DNA of 64,000 nucleotides from an uncultured Flavobacteriaceae bacterium (lineage in GTDB: Bacteria; Bacteroidota; Bacteroidia; Flavobacteriales; Flavobacteriaceae). Both the position numbers and the translations under genes were made by a program. The notes beneath the pieces are model-generated. The model did no database searches. It was given only the letters and a program-made list of their open reading frames with translations, and was not told the origin of the DNA. Each line of letters opens with the position of its first letter. Within the stretch, counting starts at the first letter, position 1. The DNA is taken from NCBI GenBank assembly GCA_943788095.1, contig CALSOZ010000004.1, positions 62,001-126,000 of the forward strand, written 5' to 3'. Shown piece after piece: positions 20,891 through 30,479 of the stretch.

Positions 20891-20933
20891 GAGAGTTCGT
20901 TTGTTATTGCGGTTATAGATTGTTAGCCTTTCG

Positions 20934-22190
20934 TTATTTTTTATTTAGAGCTTCAATTCTTTTTTTATAAAAATTGCCACCACTTATTTCATAGGCTTTG
21001 TTTAAGTATTTTATGGCATTTTCTTTGTCGTTTTGAGATTCATAATACTCAGCCATCGAATCATAAGCATTTGCACTTGTTGGATTATACTTAATATTCA
21101 TTTCAAAAAAAATAAATGCCTTCTTGGGTTGTCCCATTTGCATATTCATGTAACCATAGCCATTTAACATTTCGTCTATCATCGGTGCAGTGGGAACACC
21201 AAAACGTTCGGTATAAATTTGTTCCTGCTCCTTCAATAGCGAAACCAATTCTTCTATAGGGGTTTCTGGATTATTATATTTTTGAGGAGATTTAAACTGA
21301 TACCATTCAAAAAGAAAAATCAGCCCATCTCTTATTGATGGTAACGGCACTGTACCATGTAAATCTTCATTATAAACCTTCCATGAAAAATTTAATCCAT
21401 TTTGTTTTTGAGATTTAGTATAATTTGAAAACTCGATGATTGAACGTGGAAACAAAGTAAACTCTGAAGAGTCATCCATAATATTCTCCATGGTTATTTC
21501 TTCATTCCACATATGTAGTTGCTCTGCTGCTAAAGACACAAAAAGGGATTTGCCTTCATAACTTTCTGTACTCAACTTTTCTTTTACCTCCTTCAATAAT
21601 TTCTGGTCGTCCCAATCCAAACTCGGATCTATCGCTATATAATTTTGAAAAATATGTGCATGATTTACCATCATATTTATAGTAAATAAACCGGCATAAG
21701 AATGCCCTATTAAGGTACGATAGGCCATGGTTGGATACTTACTATCAATATATGGGATGAGTTCCTCTTCCATAAATTTAGTAAAGGTTTCTGCACCTCC
21801 TGTTTCACTATTAAATGCACTACCGCGTCTCATTTTTATCTGCGAAGTCGTTAAATCTCTTACCCGGTTGCTGCGATTAGAAACCCCAACAAGTATCATA
21901 TGTGGTAGATAATGCCCCCAATAATTTCCATAAACAGCTTCCAAAGTGCCTTCTAGTGAAAATCCATCCATTAGATAAATCACGGCATATTTTTCATTAT
22001 TATCTGGCTGAAAATTAGATGGTAATCTTACCCAAAAGTCACGACTTTCACTTAAAGTTTTAGAAAATATGGAATCTACTATCCGATTTTGAAATTGCTC
22101 TGTTTGGGACTCAGTTTTTTGTGCAATTGCATGTTGATTTACCATTAAAATCGATCCGATAAGTCCTAATAAGTAGATGTAATAGTTCAT
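20934..22190 (-). CDS. Alpha/beta-hydrolase putative esterase (esterase D/Fes-like) with C-terminal TPR
   Basis: YAVIYLMDGFSLEGTLEAVYG, TLIGHSYAGLFTI; C-terminal NAYDSMAEYYESQNDKENAIKYLNKAYEI. Confidence 0.85.
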   Translation of the reverse strand: MNYYIYLLGLIGSILMVNQHAIAQKTESQTEQFQNRIVDSIFSKTLSESRDFWVRLPSNFQPDNNEKYAVIYLMDGFSLEGTLEAVYGNYWGHYLPHMILVGVSNRSNRVRDLTTSQIKMRRGSAFNSETGGAETFTKFMEEELIPYIDSKYPTMAYRTLIGHSYAGLFTINMMVNHAHIFQNYIAIDPSLDWDDQKLLKEVKEKLSTESYEGKSLFVSLAAEQLHMWNEEITMENIMDDSSEFTLFPRSIIEFSNYTKSQKQNGLNFSWKVYNEDLHGTVPLPSIRDGLIFLFEWYQFKSPQKYNNPETPIEELVSLLKEQEQIYTERFGVPTAPMIDEMLNGYGYMNMQMGQPKKAFIFFEMNIKYNPTSANAYDSMAEYYESQNDKENAIKYLNKAYEISGGNFYKKRIEALNKK

Positions 22191-22422
22191 TAAATTCCTT
22201 TGAATTCAAATATAACTAAATTCACACGTTAAACTAACGGTTTAGTATAAGAAAAGGAGGGCAGTTGTAAGCGTTATTTTTCGGATTAAGCTAAAAACCT
22301 AATTTAATTAATTCAACCCCTGCTGGCGCCTCACATTTGCGTGGTGCCGAAAATAAACTAATACTATTCATATACTCGTATTATATATTTTCTATTCAAT
22401 TTTTTCTTCTTACTCTTGCTGC

Positions 22423-22555
22423 CCAGCTGCGCAAAGTCTCCCGACTTTGAGTTTATATAACTCTCGTTATTTTTAAGTTTAAAATTTATTTTAACACTTC
22501 AAAATTTACATTTCATTTTACGCTTTTTTTTAATTGCGCGATTTTGCGCAGCTGG
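22423..22555. repeat. 13-bp perfect inverted repeat pair bounding 107 bp
   Basis: CCAGCTGCGCAAA (22423-22435) and TTTGCGCAGCTGG (22543-22555); internal hairpin CAAAGTC-TCCC-GACTTTG. Confidence 0.6.
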
Positions 22556-22559
22556 CTGT

Positions 22560-23207
22560 TTATTTATAATAGGCATCAATCACCGATTTTCGTCCAATGG
22601 TTTTGGTAATGATATCTGCGTCTAAATTCCACCCACGGGCAGGGGAATATTCGCGGCCATACCAAATAATTTGCAAGTGCAAATCGTTCCAGAATTCTTT
22701 TGGAAACAGTCGTTTGGCATCTTTTTCTGTCTGTACTACACTTTTACCATTGGTTAGGTTCCAACGGTACATCAAACGATGAATATGCGTATCCACTGGA
22801 AATGCAGGCACGCCAAAGGCTTGTGCCATGACCACACTCGCCGTTTTATGTCCCACAGCTGGCAAGGCTTCCAAAGCACTAAAACTTTGAGGCACCTCTC
22901 CGTTATGGGAGTCTATGATAATTTTTGACAAGCCATAAATCCCTTTACTTTTCATAGGCGATAAGCCACAAGGGCGTATGATTTGTTTGATCTCATCAAC
23001 AGATAACTTAAGCATGTCGTACGGATTATCGGCTTTGGCGAATAAGAGCGGTGTAATTTTATTGACCCGTACATCTGTGCATTGCGCAGATAGTAATACC
23101 GCAATTAAAAGGGTGTATGGATCTTTGTGATCTAGGGGGATCGGGATTTCGGGATAAAAATCTTTTAAGGTTTTTATAACAAAATTTACCTTCTCAGTTT
23201 TAGTCAT
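22560..23207 (-). CDS. nth: Endonuclease III
   Basis: LIAVLLSAQCTDVRVNKITPLLF; LPAVGHKTASVVMAQAFGVPAFPVDTHIHRLMYRW. Confidence 0.93.
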   Translation of the reverse strand: MTKTEKVNFVIKTLKDFYPEIPIPLDHKDPYTLLIAVLLSAQCTDVRVNKITPLLFAKADNPYDMLKLSVDEIKQIIRPCGLSPMKSKGIYGLSKIIIDSHNGEVPQSFSALEALPAVGHKTASVVMAQAFGVPAFPVDTHIHRLMYRWNLTNGKSVVQTEKDAKRLFPKEFWNDLHLQIIWYGREYSPARGWNLDADIITKTIGRKSVIDAYYK

Positions 23208-23241
23208 TCGTTTATCTTTGAAAAAATCAAAGATACTAATT

Positions 23242-23694
23242 ATGACTACATTACAAATAGGGGATCAAGCCCCAAACTTTCAATCGGTCGATGAAAGCGG
23301 AAACACCATCACCTTAGCAGATTATAAAGAAAAAAAACTCGTTTTGTTTTTCTATCCCAAAGCGAGTACACCTGGTTGCACGGTTGAAGCCTGTAATTTA
23401 AGCGATAATTACAGTCGGTTTACGGCGCAAGGCTACGATATTTTGGGCGTGAGTGCCGACAGTGCAAAGCGACAGTCTAACTTTAAAGATAAATATGGAT
23501 TTCCGTATCCGTTGTTAGCCGATGAAGACAAATCGGTGATTACTGCTTTTGGCGTCTGGGGTCCTAAAAAATTTATGGGGAAAGAGTATGACGGAATCCA
23601 CCGCACCACCTTTGTCATTGATGAACAAGGCGTTATTGAAGACGTTATTCTAAAAGTGAAAACGAAAGAACATACAGCTCAAATTTTAAAATAA
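23242..23694 (+). CDS. bcp: Thioredoxin-dependent thiol peroxidase (peroxiredoxin, Bcp type)
   Basis: MTTLQIGDQAPNFQSVDESGNTITLADYKEKKLVLFFYPKASTPGCTVEACNLSDNY; ATG 23242 preferred. Confidence 0.95.
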   Translation: MTTLQIGDQAPNFQSVDESGNTITLADYKEKKLVLFFYPKASTPGCTVEACNLSDNYSRFTAQGYDILGVSADSAKRQSNFKDKYGFPYPLLADEDKSVITAFGVWGPKKFMGKEYDGIHRTTFVIDEQGVIEDVILKVKTKEHTAQILK

Positions 23695-23724
23695 AAAAAA
23701 GCGACCAATCGGTCGCTTTTTTTA
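23694..23724. terminator. Bidirectional terminator
   Basis: AAAAAAAAGCGACCAATCGGTCGCTTTTTTT between convergent genes. Confidence 0.9.
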
Positions 23725-23733
23725 TGAATAGAT

Positions 23734-25173
23734 TTATTGCACCTCGTATCCAAAAAGTTTTTGGTCTTTAATCAACTCAGAAACGCCTTCTGGAATCATT
23801 TCCTCCCAACCCGGTTCTCCAGTAGAGATCATTTTGAAAACTTTCCGAGAGAATATGTCTAGAATTTCGGGATCGTAATTCGTGATGTCCACCATCTTCC
23901 CATTGTATTTAAAATACTTGTATAACTCTTTCATCCGTGGATGAACTTTTAGGTTATCGCTTGTGGTAAGTGTATTATTTTCATTGAGCATTGGATAGAG
24001 ATAGACTTTCATGTCTTTGTAAAACAGTTTTCCAAATGCTTCTAAGACGCCACCACTCAAATGTCGGTAGTATTTTTCGTCAAAAACATCAATTAAATTA
24101 TTAATACCCATGGCCAATCCCATCCGTTTTTTGGTATATAAGTTGAAGTATTCTACAAGCTTATAATACTCTTGAAAGTTCGAAATTAGAACCGTTTGTC
24201 CTAGCGAGCACAGCAATCTAGCGCGGTCCATAAAATCTTGTTCATCAATCTCTCCACCAGAAGCTCTCAGGTTAGATAATGTGATTTCAAAAATCACCTG
24301 TGTCTTTTCTTTTAGAACTTTATTTTCTTTTAAAAACATGTCGTATGATCTCTCATACATATCCATATTGACTTTGGTCACAGGTCGAAAACTACCTCGA
24401 AAAGCTAAGATATTTTTCTTGTATAAGACTCGTGCAGGGAGTACATTATTACCGTCAGGAGCAAACATAACGGCGTCTGTCATCCCGTTTTTTAATAACT
24501 GTAAGCTCATCAATCGATTGTCAACATCTTTGAAATCAGGGCCCGAAAAATTGATGGTATCAATTTCTAACTGATCTTTATCGATATGATCATATAAATA
24601 GCGCAACAGTTTTTTTGGCTGATTGTATTTGTAATAAGCACCATAAATTAGGTTGGTTCCTAATTTACCGAGTGTTTCTTGTTGTAAACGAGCATCGGTT
24701 TCTTTAAAACGGATGTGAAGTGTAATTTCATTGTATTCCTCTTGTTCAGAATCAATCTGATATCTAATTCCAACCCAGCCATGGCCTTTAAATCGCTTTG
24801 CGAAATCAATCGTAGCCACGGTATTTGCATAGCTAAAAAACATTTTGTTTGGATACTCATCTCTAGAAAGACGATTTTCAATAAGTCTTACTTCATGAGA
24901 TAGCATTTTTTTTAAGCGATCTTCAGTCACATACCGATTCTCTTTTTCAGTTCCGTAGATGGCATCACTAAAGGCTTTGTCATAGGCAGACATCGCTTTT
25001 GCAATGGTTCCAGAAGCTCCCCCGGCCCTAAAAAATTGCCGCACTGTTTCTTGTCCGGCACCAATCTCAGCGAAGGTTCCGTAAATATTTTCATTTAAAT
25101 TTATTCGTAATGCTTTGTCTTTTAGGGATGGGATGCTTTCCATTTTAGCATCCCCTTTAAGCGTTATTTCCAT
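23734..25173 (-). CDS. Conserved protein of unknown function (~479 aa; homologs often labelled nicotinate/NMN adenylyltransferase, to my recollection)
   Basis: LRINLNENIYGTFAEIGAGQETVRQFFRAGGASGTIAKAMSAYDKAFSDAIYG; no HxGH nucleotidyltransferase motif visible. Confidence 0.7.
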   Translation of the reverse strand: MEITLKGDAKMESIPSLKDKALRINLNENIYGTFAEIGAGQETVRQFFRAGGASGTIAKAMSAYDKAFSDAIYGTEKENRYVTEDRLKKMLSHEVRLIENRLSRDEYPNKMFFSYANTVATIDFAKRFKGHGWVGIRYQIDSEQEEYNEITLHIRFKETDARLQQETLGKLGTNLIYGAYYKYNQPKKLLRYLYDHIDKDQLEIDTINFSGPDFKDVDNRLMSLQLLKNGMTDAVMFAPDGNNVLPARVLYKKNILAFRGSFRPVTKVNMDMYERSYDMFLKENKVLKEKTQVIFEITLSNLRASGGEIDEQDFMDRARLLCSLGQTVLISNFQEYYKLVEYFNLYTKKRMGLAMGINNLIDVFDEKYYRHLSGGVLEAFGKLFYKDMKVYLYPMLNENNTLTTSDNLKVHPRMKELYKYFKYNGKMVDITNYDPEILDIFSRKVFKMISTGEPGWEEMIPEGVSELIKDQKLFGYEVQ

Positions 25174-25264
25174 CTTTAAAATTAAGGAGGTTTACAACAC
25201 AAAGGTATCATTTTAGATAAGCTTACAAAAAAAATAACCTATTTTTGTTGAAATTATTAACTCA

Positions 25265-26026
25265 TTGAAAATTACATTTTTAGGTACGGGAACATCACAA
25301 GGAATTCCAATTATTGGAAGCACACATCCGGTGTGTTTAAGTGAAGATTTTAAGGACAAACGCCTTAGAGTTTCGGTCTTAGTGGAGTGGAGTGATTTGT
25401 CGGTTTTAATAGATTGTGGCCCCGATTTTAGGCAACAAATGTTACGATCCAATTGTACCAAAATCGATGCCGTTCTTTTTACCCACGAACACAGTGATCA
25501 TACGGCAGGGCTGGACGATTTAAGACCTTTTTTCTATCGACAAGGCGCTATTGATGTATTTGCACAAGAGCGTGTGTTGAAATCGCTATACAAACGTTTT
25601 GATTATATTTTTAAAAAAGATAACAAATATCCGGGGGTTCTGACTTTGAAGGAGACTCAAATTACAGACACTCCTTTTTTAATTGGACCTCATAAAATCA
25701 CCCCCATAAATGTACTGCACAATGCACTTCCGATTTTTGGATATCGAATGGGTGGGTTTGCTTATATCACCGATGCTAAAACAGTTGCAGAGATTGAAAT
25801 TGAAAAGCTTCAAGGTTTAGATGTTTTGGTGGTAAATGCCTTGCGAATAGAACCTCATGTATCTCATTTTAACCTTGAGGAAGCCTTGGCGTTTATCAAA
25901 TTGGTAAATCCCAAAAAAGCCTATCTAACCCATATTAGTCATCATTTAGGATTTCATGAAACCGTCGAAAAAAGCCTCCCTACAAATGTGAAACTCGCTT
26001 ACGATCAACTACAAATATCTATTTAA
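25265..26026 (+). CDS. MBL-fold metallo-hydrolase
   Basis: MKITFLGTGTSQGIPIIGSTHPVCLSEDFKDKR; FTHEHSDHTAGLDDLRPF. Confidence 0.9.
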   Translation: MKITFLGTGTSQGIPIIGSTHPVCLSEDFKDKRLRVSVLVEWSDLSVLIDCGPDFRQQMLRSNCTKIDAVLFTHEHSDHTAGLDDLRPFFYRQGAIDVFAQERVLKSLYKRFDYIFKKDNKYPGVLTLKETQITDTPFLIGPHKITPINVLHNALPIFGYRMGGFAYITDAKTVAEIEIEKLQGLDVLVVNALRIEPHVSHFNLEEALAFIKLVNPKKAYLTHISHHLGFHETVEKSLPTNVKLAYDQLQISI

Positions 26027-26027
26027 A

Positions 26028-26219
26028 ATGAAAAAAAACATCTATCTATATTTACTTGTATTCTCTCTTTTAGTCAATGTGTTTCAATATGTGAACTCTA
26101 AAGGGATTATTGATAAATATGAAAAAGACATCAAAAAATTCAAAGCTAAAATTGAAGTTTTAAAAAACTCAAACTCAGAAGCCTCTCTTTTAGAAAACGA
26201 CAACAATAAAGTCGAATGA
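26028..26219 (+). CDS. Small membrane-anchored hypothetical protein
   Basis: 63 aa, N-terminal TM then Lys/Asn-rich helix; 1 nt after upstream stop. Confidence 0.5.
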   Translation: MKKNIYLYLLVFSLLVNVFQYVNSKGIIDKYEKDIKKFKAKIEVLKNSNSEASLLENDNNKVE

Positions 26220-26269
26220 CTCTAAACATCCAAACAATCTGAAACTAAAGAGGTCTCATTATAAGCTCA

Positions 26270-26923
26270 CTATATTTTAGTCACAATCCAATCTCTTAGT
26301 TCATAGAAATTTTGAGGCGAAACACCATGGCCAACAGGAAATTCACTGTAGGTATGTGCGATGTTTAAGGACTTCAAAAACACAGGGGTTTGTCGTGCCC
26401 AGTCAATTGGGATTACTTGATCGACGGTCCCATGAGAACAATAAAAATTGAGATGCGAATAATCTAAGGATTCTAAATTTTCAGGTAAAATATCATGGTT
26501 GACATAGCCACTTAATCCAATGATTTTTTTAATTTTAGTGGGATGATTCAGTGCGGTTGCCATTCCTAAAATGGTGCCCTGACTAAATCCTAATAACGAA
26601 ACGTTCGTTTTATCTACAGGGTACTGATCACAGGCCAAATCAATACAATCGATCAGAACTTGCATCGATAACATTGCTTGCTCATTATCATTCCATTTAT
26701 TTTGTTCGGCATCAAAATTAATCGCGTACCATGCATTTCCACTCGGTTGGAGTGGATATGGGGCTCGAATTGATATGATGAATAATTCTTCTGGGAGTTC
26801 ATTTGCAAATGAAAACAGATCGTTTTCATCACTGCCATAGCCATGTAGCATCACTAATAATGGAGCCTTTTCTGTTAATGTGGAGGGTCTTGTAATATGA
26901 ACTAATGGGAGTTGAACACTCAT
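26270..26923 (-). CDS. Alpha/beta hydrolase, phospholipase/carboxylesterase family
   Basis: LLVMLHGYGSDENDLFSFANELP; SLLGFSQGTILGMATALNHP; HGTVDQVIPIDWA. Confidence 0.88.
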   Translation of the reverse strand: MSVQLPLVHITRPSTLTEKAPLLVMLHGYGSDENDLFSFANELPEELFIISIRAPYPLQPSGNAWYAINFDAEQNKWNDNEQAMLSMQVLIDCIDLACDQYPVDKTNVSLLGFSQGTILGMATALNHPTKIKKIIGLSGYVNHDILPENLESLDYSHLNFYCSHGTVDQVIPIDWARQTPVFLKSLNIAHTYSEFPVGHGVSPQNFYELRDWIVTKI

Positions 26924-27256
26924 TTATTTAATTTTTTTAAAAGCATTTTGATAGAGGTTACCAACTAAAGGAATTGGAATCATTTTACCAGATAAGGCGG
27001 TCGAAAATCCATAGATAAATAGAATTCCAAATGACATCCAAAAAGAGAGTGTAATTTGCCAATTATCAAAATAGCCAATTGGGTAACCAAGCGCCATAAA
27101 TGAGAGCCATAATCCCAAAGATTGACGAATATGAAAATAGGCAAATTTGCTTTTTTTCTCAGTGTTGGTTAGATAAGCAATGAGCACTCCAATAAGATAA
27201 AAATAACTTATAACAGCACTTGTTTTTCCGGATTTAATATCTTGATGGTCTGGCAT
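26924..27256 (-). CDS. Tic20/DUF4870-like small membrane protein
   Basis: SAVISYFYLIGVLIAYLTNTEKKSKFAYFHIRQSLGLWL. Confidence 0.6.
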   Translation of the reverse strand: MPDHQDIKSGKTSAVISYFYLIGVLIAYLTNTEKKSKFAYFHIRQSLGLWLSFMALGYPIGYFDNWQITLSFWMSFGILFIYGFSTALSGKMIPIPLVGNLYQNAFKKIK

Positions 27257-28512
27257 TAAAGAGCGATTGAGGTTCTATTGTTTGCAATGATTCCATACAC
27301 AGATCCTTTTAATTTAGACCCTATAAAAAGTGAGTTTTTAGATTTTGACAGCAAATGTTTTGCTTCAAAAACAGAAGATCCAGAGGGATTAAATAAGGTT
27401 AGATGCGCTGTAGCTCCAACTTTAATGGATTCATTTTTTAAACCAAACCGTTGTTTTCCTTTGGTCAGTAGTTGCACAGCTTTTTTGGTTGAAAATAATG
27501 AATTTAAAGCGCCGAACGCACTTTCAAGTCCTAAGGTGCCATTCATAGCATACTCAAATTCAATTTTCTTATACTCAATTTCTATCGGGGTGTGATCCGA
27601 AGTTACCATGTCAATTGTGCCATCTTTTACCGCTTCAATCAGAGCTTCTATATCAGTTGCGGTTCGTAGTGGGGGATTGACTCTAAAGTTTGTGTCATAG
27701 TCCGATAGATTTTCATCGGTAAACATCAAGTTATGAATCGCGACACTACAACTGACGTCTAATTTTTTAGTTTTCGCTTCTCTAATTAATTCGACAGATT
27801 TTTTAGTAGAAATCGTTGGGATATGTAATTTACCACCGGTATATTCTAAGAGAAACAGATCGCGGGCGATTTGTAACTCTTCGGCAAGAGTGGGAAGTCC
27901 TTTTAGTCCGAGACGTGTGCTTGTTATATTTTCATTCATGACGCCATTTGTCGCAACCTTTGGTTCGTGAGGAAAAGACTGTACCAGTCCATCAAAATTA
28001 GCAGCGTATTGCAGTGCTATTTTAAGTAAATTAGGATTTTCTATGGGTTTTTTATAATCTCCAAAAGCAATGCTTCCGGCGGTTTTCATATCAAATAATT
28101 CAGCCAAATCAACGCCTTCACTGCCTTTGGTAAGGGCGCCAATAGGGTGGAGGTTGGTTGTAGCAGTAGACGCTTTCGAAATCACAAACGCAATGTCTGC
28201 ATGCGAATCTAGGACTGGGTTTGTATTGGCATTGAGAGCAATGTCTGTAAATCCAGAAGCAGCAGCAACGTTTAATCCATTTGTAATGGTCTCTCGTTCT
28301 TCATAGCCTGGTTCACCAAAAGACACACTGCTATCAAACCAACCACTTGAAATATGGAGATTTTCTAATTTTAGAACGGGATAATTATTCGGATTTTTAA
28401 GCGTTTTAGCAATTTGAGTAATGAAACCATTTTCAACTAAAATATCTTGAGTCTGAGTGTGGAAATCACTTGTGGTATCAAGTATGGTAGCTGATTTTAT
28501 AAGTACGTTCAT
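27256..28512 (-). CDS. pyrC: Dihydroorotase
   Basis: SFGEPGYEERETITNGLNVAAASGFTDIALNANTNPVLDSH; DMVTSDHTPIEIEYKKIEFEYAMNGTLGLESAFG. Confidence 0.88.
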   Translation of the reverse strand: MNVLIKSATILDTTSDFHTQTQDILVENGFITQIAKTLKNPNNYPVLKLENLHISSGWFDSSVSFGEPGYEERETITNGLNVAAASGFTDIALNANTNPVLDSHADIAFVISKASTATTNLHPIGALTKGSEGVDLAELFDMKTAGSIAFGDYKKPIENPNLLKIALQYAANFDGLVQSFPHEPKVATNGVMNENITSTRLGLKGLPTLAEELQIARDLFLLEYTGGKLHIPTISTKKSVELIREAKTKKLDVSCSVAIHNLMFTDENLSDYDTNFRVNPPLRTATDIEALIEAVKDGTIDMVTSDHTPIEIEYKKIEFEYAMNGTLGLESAFGALNSLFSTKKAVQLLTKGKQRFGLKNESIKVGATAHLTLFNPSGSSVFEAKHLLSKSKNSLFIGSKLKGSVYGIIANNRTSIAL

Positions 28513-30434
28513 TTAAAATATTTTAAGATGAGCATTTCAAAAGCTAATAATGTTAGTGCAAAAATAACAAACCATTTCCATAACCACGTCACATTCGACT
28601 CAATTTTTATGGTATTTAGTGTGTCGTTGAGTGATTTTTCTATAGAAACTCCTTTCATTTGTGTCAGATCATGATAGCGAAGTTGACTTTCATCGCGATT
28701 GTAATTATAACTCACAGTGGTTAATGTGTCTTTGTTTTTTAAAACTGCATAATGACCAGGTTCACGAGGGTTTTCTTTGGTAGTGATGCTCACTTTGGTA
28801 TTAAAATTGGTCTGTAGAGGAATAAATTGGGAGTCTTTATGGCTTAATTTTAAAATGCGATCGCGTTGTAAGTTGACTTTAAGATCAAAATTATTTTCGG
28901 CACCAATCCAATAGTGTAAAGGAGGCGTTTTTAAACTTGATCGCCCGATATTATATAAGGTCGGGACAATTAGCGGCGAATGTATAAAGTTAGACGCCTC
29001 AGATTCAACTGGTGCTGTAAAGACAAATAACGACTTAAATTGAACTAAAAATGCCTGTTGATTTTCAAAAGATAAAATTCGGTTTGTAGTGGTTGATAGC
29101 GGGTAAAATACCTGAACGCTTGGGTATTGAAAATTTGATATTTTTTCTTCAAAAACATTTTTTAAAATAGGATGGTTAAACGCAATGTTAGTAATGCGTT
29201 TTTCTTGCGTTTTGATCGGTTTAAGTTGGTGGGTTGTTTGTGTTGACAGTACTTTGTTATAAGAAGATAAATCTCCCGTTTTGTTCGGAATCAATAGGAC
29301 AGTGCCTCCAGTATTCATAAATACGTCAAGACTGTTTTTTAAGGCAATTGAAATCTGTTTTATTCCATTTAAAATAATTAGATTTTGCATCTTTATTTGA
29401 CCATAATCCAACGTCTTTAAATTTTGGTTTTTAAATATAAATTCGTCATTAGAGTAGAGGTTCTTTAAAAATGTAGAACTTGAGTTTTCATGAATCGCCA
29501 AAACCGCAATTTTTTCGGTTTTTGGGATATTAAAATAGAAGTCGTCATCGTAAAGAATTTGCGTATCATCAATAGACAATTTCCCTTTAAACTCAAGGGT
29601 ATTTGGCAATACAAATGAAGTTTTGAAATTTTTAGATTTCACTAAAATCGACTTCCCAATGACCTTTGCATTTTGATATAATGTCACCGGAATACTGTCG
29701 TTTGTATCTGAGGTAGTTTTTCCAGAAACATTCAATGTGTAGTTGGTATTTAAGCTGGATTCTAAACGAACGTTATCAATATAATTATTGGCCGTATTTA
29801 TGGGTTTTAAAGGCACTAACAACACTTGAATGGTGGTGTCTGTGTTCGTTAAAATTTTGTCTTCATGTTGTTGAAAGTCAGACACTAAAATGAGTTTTTT
29901 AGAACGGGTCTTGTCCTCTGAAAAGAGCGTCTTTCCTTTTAAAATCAAACGATTTAAATCCAATTGATTTTGACTGTAATCTAGAGAAAGTAGCTCAGTT
30001 TTTAAATCTTTTAGAGGGATTGATTTATAACTTTGATCATTGGTGAAAACACTTATTTTTTCAAGTTCATCAAAGCCCGTAATGACCTCTTGAACGGCTC
30101 TGCTAAGCAGTGGGCCTTTGGGACCAATTGCCTGCATGCTAAAGGAGTTGTCTAAATAAATAACCGTTTCAGAGCTGTTTTTTTGAGCCAATTGATTTGA
30201 TAGGAAGGGTTGACTAAATGCCAAAATAATACACCCAATTGCGAGGAGTCGTACTATAAGAATCAGCCATTTTTTTAATTGCGAACTTTTTCGAGTTTGT
30301 AATCGTATTTTTTGTAATAATGCAACGTTTGTAAACGCTTGTATTTTGAAGCGTCTGAGTTGAAATAAATGAATTAAAACAGGGATGAGCAGTGCGGGAA
30401 GGGCGTAAAAAAATTCTGGGTGTAAAAACTGCAT
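28509..30434 (-). CDS. BatA/VWA-like double-TM domain protein
   Basis: MQFLHPEFFYALPALLIPVLIHLFQLRRFKIQAFTNVALLQKI; TVIYLDNSFSMQ. Confidence 0.8.
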   Translation of the reverse strand: MQFLHPEFFYALPALLIPVLIHLFQLRRFKIQAFTNVALLQKIRLQTRKSSQLKKWLILIVRLLAIGCIILAFSQPFLSNQLAQKNSSETVIYLDNSFSMQAIGPKGPLLSRAVQEVITGFDELEKISVFTNDQSYKSIPLKDLKTELLSLDYSQNQLDLNRLILKGKTLFSEDKTRSKKLILVSDFQQHEDKILTNTDTTIQVLLVPLKPINTANNYIDNVRLESSLNTNYTLNVSGKTTSDTNDSIPVTLYQNAKVIGKSILVKSKNFKTSFVLPNTLEFKGKLSIDDTQILYDDDFYFNIPKTEKIAVLAIHENSSSTFLKNLYSNDEFIFKNQNLKTLDYGQIKMQNLIILNGIKQISIALKNSLDVFMNTGGTVLLIPNKTGDLSSYNKVLSTQTTHQLKPIKTQEKRITNIAFNHPILKNVFEEKISNFQYPSVQVFYPLSTTTNRILSFENQQAFLVQFKSLFVFTAPVESEASNFIHSPLIVPTLYNIGRSSLKTPPLHYWIGAENNFDLKVNLQRDRILKLSHKDSQFIPLQTNFNTKVSITTKENPREPGHYAVLKNKDTLTTVSYNYNRDESQLRYHDLTQMKGVSIEKSLNDTLNTIKIESNVTWLWKWFVIFALTLLAFEMLILKYFK

Positions 30435-30479
30435 CTGATGATTTGATTGCTCAAATATAAAAACTAAATTTTGATTTGC

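Noticed and set aside
28070-28306. Plus-strand ORF antisense to dihydroorotase
   Set aside because: Antisense to conserved pyrC motifs; no independent evidence.
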